From NCBI GenBank assembly GCA_035294265.1, contig DATGLK010000059.1, positions 1 to 33,485 on the forward strand: a DNA stretch of 33,485 nucleotides. The letters are read 5' to 3'. The DNA comes from Candidatus Binataceae bacterium (GTDB lineage: Bacteria > Desulfobacterota > Binatia > Binatales > Binataceae). The position numbers were made by a program, and so were the translations under genes. This document shows, piece by piece, positions 31,163-33,485 of the stretch. Under the pieces are notes generated by a model that saw only the letters and a list, made by a program, of their open reading frames with translations, was not told where the DNA came from and did no database searches. Within the stretch, counting starts at the first letter, position 1. Each line of letters opens with the position of its first letter.

Positions 31163-32176
31163 GTGAAAATAGTCGTTTATGGTCCCGATCGGCGCACCGG
31201 CGCCGTGCAGGACGGGAGCGTGGTGGATCTGTCATACGCCTTCGCCAAGTGCGTGCGCGAATGCGATAACGAACCCCATCCACTGCAGCTTGCCGAGGCC
31301 CTGGTTCCCTCCGACCTGGCGCGGCTGATCGAGGCCGGGCAACCCGCGCTGGACAGGATCAACCAGGCGGTGGACTACCTCCAGCGCGCCTCCGATCAGC
31401 TCGATCCGCGCGGCGAGCCGGTGGTCCACAAGCTTAGCGCGGTGCGATTGCATGCGCCCCGCCCCCACGCCAGCCGGGTGGCCTGCGCGGGTGGCAATTT
31501 CGCCGATCATGCGATCGCGATGGCGGCCAAGATTCGCGGCCAGACGATCTCGGCCAGCGACGCCAAGGCGGAAATCCGCAAGGCCGGCATCTGGGGCTTT
31601 TGGAAGGTGGATCGGCGCAGCATGGGGCCCGAGGCCGAACTGATTTATCCGGCCCGCGCACGCTACTTCGATTATGAAGGCGAGGCCGCGGTGGTGCTGG
31701 GCAAGCAGGGCAAGAACATCAAGGCGGCCGACGCCAAGTCCTACATCTGGGGCGTGACGCTCTCGGGCGACTGGAGCATCCGCGGGCTGAATGAAGGGGG
31801 CGGGCTGCTCAAGTTCGCGATGCAAAAGAATTTCGACACCAGCCATTCGATGGGGCCCTGCATCGTGGTGGGCGAACTGGATCCCGACAACGTTGAGGTC
31901 GAGACCCTGGTCAACGGCGACCGCCGCCAGCATTACAACACCAAGGATATGGTGGTTTCCTTCGCCGAGTACATCGAGTACCTGTCCACCGATTTGACGC
32001 TGTACCCCGGCGACGTCATCAGCGGTGGCACCGCAGCCGGCACCGCCGCCGATTCCAGCGAGGTGCGGCCCGATCGCTCCTTCGCGCCCGACCGCTTTCT
32101 GAAGCCTGGCGACACGGTGGAGATCCGCTCCCCGGCCATCGGCAGTCTGAAGAGTCGGGTCGTGGCCTCACGCTGA
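31163..32176 (+). CDS. Fumarylacetoacetate hydrolase family protein
   Basis: 337 residues from a GTG start with GGAGGAGGATAGCC directly upstream. The family's active-site region reads VACAGGNFADHAIAM, then IYPARARYFDYEGEAAVVLGKQGKNI, in which Glu residues of the E-x-E metal site are visible. IWGVTLSGDWSIRGLNE, MGPCIVVGELDPDNVEVETLVNGDRRQ and LYPGDVISGGTAAGTA are standard FAH-fold landmarks, ending in FLKPGDTVEIRSPAIGSLKSRV. These Mg-dependent enzymes cleave carbon-carbon bonds or hydrate/isomerise ring-fission products. It probably processes an acylpyruvate-like intermediate. It shares the 32181-32221 hairpin as a terminator with the convergent hydrolase gene. Confidence 0.93.
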   Translation: MKIVVYGPDRRTGAVQDGSVVDLSYAFAKCVRECDNEPHPLQLAEALVPSDLARLIEAGQPALDRINQAVDYLQRASDQLDPRGEPVVHKLSAVRLHAPRPHASRVACAGGNFADHAIAMAAKIRGQTISASDAKAEIRKAGIWGFWKVDRRSMGPEAELIYPARARYFDYEGEAAVVLGKQGKNIKAADAKSYIWGVTLSGDWSIRGLNEGGGLLKFAMQKNFDTSHSMGPCIVVGELDPDNVEVETLVNGDRRQHYNTKDMVVSFAEYIEYLSTDLTLYPGDVISGGTAAGTAADSSEVRPDRSFAPDRFLKPGDTVEIRSPAIGSLKSRVVASR

Positions 32177-32180
32177 TTCT

Positions 32181-32221
32181 GGCTAAAGCGCCGCGGCGTT
32201 TGTCGTCGCGGCGCTTTAGCC
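32181..32221. terminator. Long bidirectional terminator hairpin
   Basis: GGCTAAAGCGCCGCG and CGCGGCGCTTTAGCC form a perfect 15-pair stem around an 11-base loop. The hairpin lies just after the FAH-like stop and its right arm contains the TAA stop of the convergent dienelactone hydrolase gene (32216-32218). CTTTAG at the end of the arm gives only a short T stretch, but the stem is strong. Confidence 0.7.
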
Positions 32222-33082
32222 CACGCCGTGATCCTTGAACCAAGCCGCCATGTGCTTCCAGGCGTCCTTGGCCGCCGCCGGGCGGTAAGAGGGCCGATAA
32301 TCCGCATTGAAGCCGTGAGGCGCGCCGGGATAGATGATTATCTCGCAGGGTTTGTCATCTTTTTTTAGTTCCGCCTGCATCGCATGAATCTGATCCAGCG
32401 TGATGCTGTGATCGGCGCCGCCGTATAGCCCCAGCACCGGCACCTTGAGTTGCGTCACCAGGTCCGGTGGATTAGCCGGTTTGAGCGGGCTTTTGGGCAG
32501 ATCCAGCGGACCATACCACGCCACCGCCGCCTTCAGCTTGGGATTGTGCACGGCGTACAGCCACACTTCGCGTCCACCCCAGCAAAAGCCGGTGATGCCC
32601 ATGTGCGAGGTGTCAGCGTGACCGGTGCTTTTGGCCCAGGCCACGGTGGCGTCCAGATCGGCCATCACCTGGCGGTCGGGAACGCGAGAAACGATCTTGT
32701 CGATCGCGGCATAATCGGGGGCTTTGGTCACGTCGCCCTCGCGTGCGAACAGCAGAGGCGAGACCGCGAAGTAACCCATCTTGGCCAGCCGCCGGCAGAT
32801 ATCCTTGATATGTTCGTGAACCCCGAAGATCTCGTGCACCACCACGATGGTCGGAAATGGACCACCCTGGGCCGGGCGCGCGCGGTAGCCCGGTATCGTG
32901 CCGCCGGACACCGGAATCTTGACCTCGCCCGCGACCAGACCCTTGCTGTCGGTGGTGATGGTTTGTGCGGACACCGGCAAGGCCGCCAGGGCGAAGCCCG
33001 CGCTCAGCGTGAGCACGACGAATTCGCGGCGGGAGAATTCCGGTGCTGGAATTAACTCGGGTGGGCGATCGTTGCTGTCCAT
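32216..33082 (-). CDS. Dienelactone hydrolase family protein with Tat signal
   Basis: 288 residues from the ATG at 33082, supported by AAAGGA upstream; a frame extension to 33229 is Arg-rich and lacks a good site. Twin arginines S-RR-EF at 18-19 are followed by the hydrophobic stretch VVLTLSAGFALAALPVSA, a Tat-type signal, so the enzyme is probably periplasmic. The alpha/beta-hydrolase core shows the nucleophile elbow GFCWGG (Cys near residue 167), an Asp in YGGADHSI (near 223) and a His in GAPHGFN (near 256), the Cys-Asp-His triad of carboxymethylenebutenolidase. Typical cytoplasmic members open dienelactones in chlorocatechol degradation. A periplasmic version points to other ester or lactone substrates. 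Confidence 0.92.
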   Translation of the reverse strand: MDSNDRPPELIPAPEFSRREFVVLTLSAGFALAALPVSAQTITTDSKGLVAGEVKIPVSGGTIPGYRARPAQGGPFPTIVVVHEIFGVHEHIKDICRRLAKMGYFAVSPLLFAREGDVTKAPDYAAIDKIVSRVPDRQVMADLDATVAWAKSTGHADTSHMGITGFCWGGREVWLYAVHNPKLKAAVAWYGPLDLPKSPLKPANPPDLVTQLKVPVLGLYGGADHSITLDQIHAMQAELKKDDKPCEIIIYPGAPHGFNADYRPSYRPAAAKDAWKHMAAWFKDHGVG

Positions 33083-33234
33083 TCCGCGTTCCTTTCTTGC
33101 GTAGATGTAGGCTTGCAGCCGATTGAGCCTTCGGCGCCGCCGGTTCATACTCGGCTCCGGGCCCTCTCTGAGCATCGTGCCTGAGGGGGTTCCAAGGCAA
33201 GTCAGCCGCCTGGCCGGACGGGGGAACATTTGAA

Positions 33235-33485
33235 ATGCACATGCTTTTGCAGACCAATGGAGAGCTGGCGCCGCTGATTATTCGCCTGATGCTCGCCGCG
33301 GTGATTTGGCCCCATGGCGCGCAAAAGCTGCTGGGCTGGTTCGGCGGCGGAGGATTGGACGAAACTTTCAAGCGCTTCCGCTCGGCCTGGAACATTCCAC
33401 CATGGCTGGCGCTCGTCGCTGTCGGCTCGGAATTTCTCGGTGGCATCGGGCTGGTCCTGGGGCTGCTGACTCGTATCGCCGCCTT
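33235..33485 (+). CDS. DoxX family membrane protein, 5' part only
   Basis: Open from the ATG at 33235 to the right edge (83 codons). A GGGGGAAC tract precedes the start, with a second Met two codons on. The sequence has LIIRLMLAAVIWPHGAQKLLGWFGGGGLDETFKRFR, where the PHGAQKLLGWFGG motif is the hallmark of DoxX proteins, and the start of a second membrane helix WLALVAVGSEFLGGIGLVLGLLTR. Members are small four-helix inner-membrane proteins of unclear function, often linked to redox or stress responses. It is divergent from the Tat hydrolase gene, with 152 bp between the starts. Confidence 0.88.
   Translation, partial: MHMLLQTNGELAPLIIRLMLAAVIWPHGAQKLLGWFGGGGLDETFKRFRSAWNIPPWLALVAVGSEFLGGIGLVLGLLTRIAA

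Overview
The window is GC-rich (by eye a little over 60 % G+C), densely coded bacterial DNA with no rRNA, tRNA, CRISPR array, insertion sequence or phage gene that I can see. An outer-membrane polysaccharide export lipoprotein, a Wzc-type co-polymerase/kinase and a Tat-exported hydrolase indicate a Gram-negative cell. The mix of amidohydrolase, luciferase-like, CoA-transferase and dihydroxyphthalate-decarboxylase-like genes resembles uncultured soil Deltaproteobacteria/Binatota-type genomes. That placement is only an impression; no taxonomic marker is present.

Region 1 (1-6142, minus strand) is an exopolysaccharide or capsule export operon. Read from right to left it holds a secreted carboxypeptidase-regulatory-like protein, a Wza-type export lipoprotein, a Wzz/BY-kinase fusion with a C-terminal tyrosine cluster, and an O-antigen-ligase/polymerase-like membrane protein that runs off the left edge.

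Region 2 (6567-12189) is the most interesting part and looks like a lasso-peptide (RiPP) biosynthesis locus. A nucleotidyltransferase gene faces left. Divergent from it is a plus-strand operon of four genes: an asparagine-synthetase-like cyclase whose glutaminase Cys is replaced by Ser; a 58-codon precursor (9863-10039) with the lasso leader pattern YxxPxLxxxG and a 20-residue predicted core with Asp at position 8; a PRMT-like methyltransferase whose C-terminus resembles part of a PqqD/RRE domain; and an HPr-kinase-like protein. The usual B2 leader peptidase and a free-standing B1/RRE are not visible, and the methyltransferase fusion is unusual.

Region 3 (12259-13942) is housekeeping or regulatory: a Fur-family repressor with a conserved small partner gene, a Nudix hydrolase, and a 70-residue conserved hypothetical protein.

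Region 4 (14245-33485) is a long run of catabolic genes, mostly in short units. It holds gamma-glutamyltransferase-like, 4,5-dihydroxyphthalate-decarboxylase-like, zinc alcohol dehydrogenase, amidohydrolase, CYTH-like, CaiB-type CoA-transferase, enoyl-CoA hydratase, carboxymuconolactone-decarboxylase-like, HD-domain, RidA, glutathione S-transferase, DUF1932-type dehydrogenase, luciferase-like, molybdopterin hydroxylase large subunit, fumarylacetoacetate-hydrolase-like and dienelactone-hydrolase genes, then a partial DoxX gene at the right edge. Together they suggest breakdown of aromatic or xenobiotic acids via CoA esters, but no ring-cleaving dioxygenase is present and the substrate cannot be named. 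Convergent gene pairs in this region are separated by hairpins that probably act as terminators.
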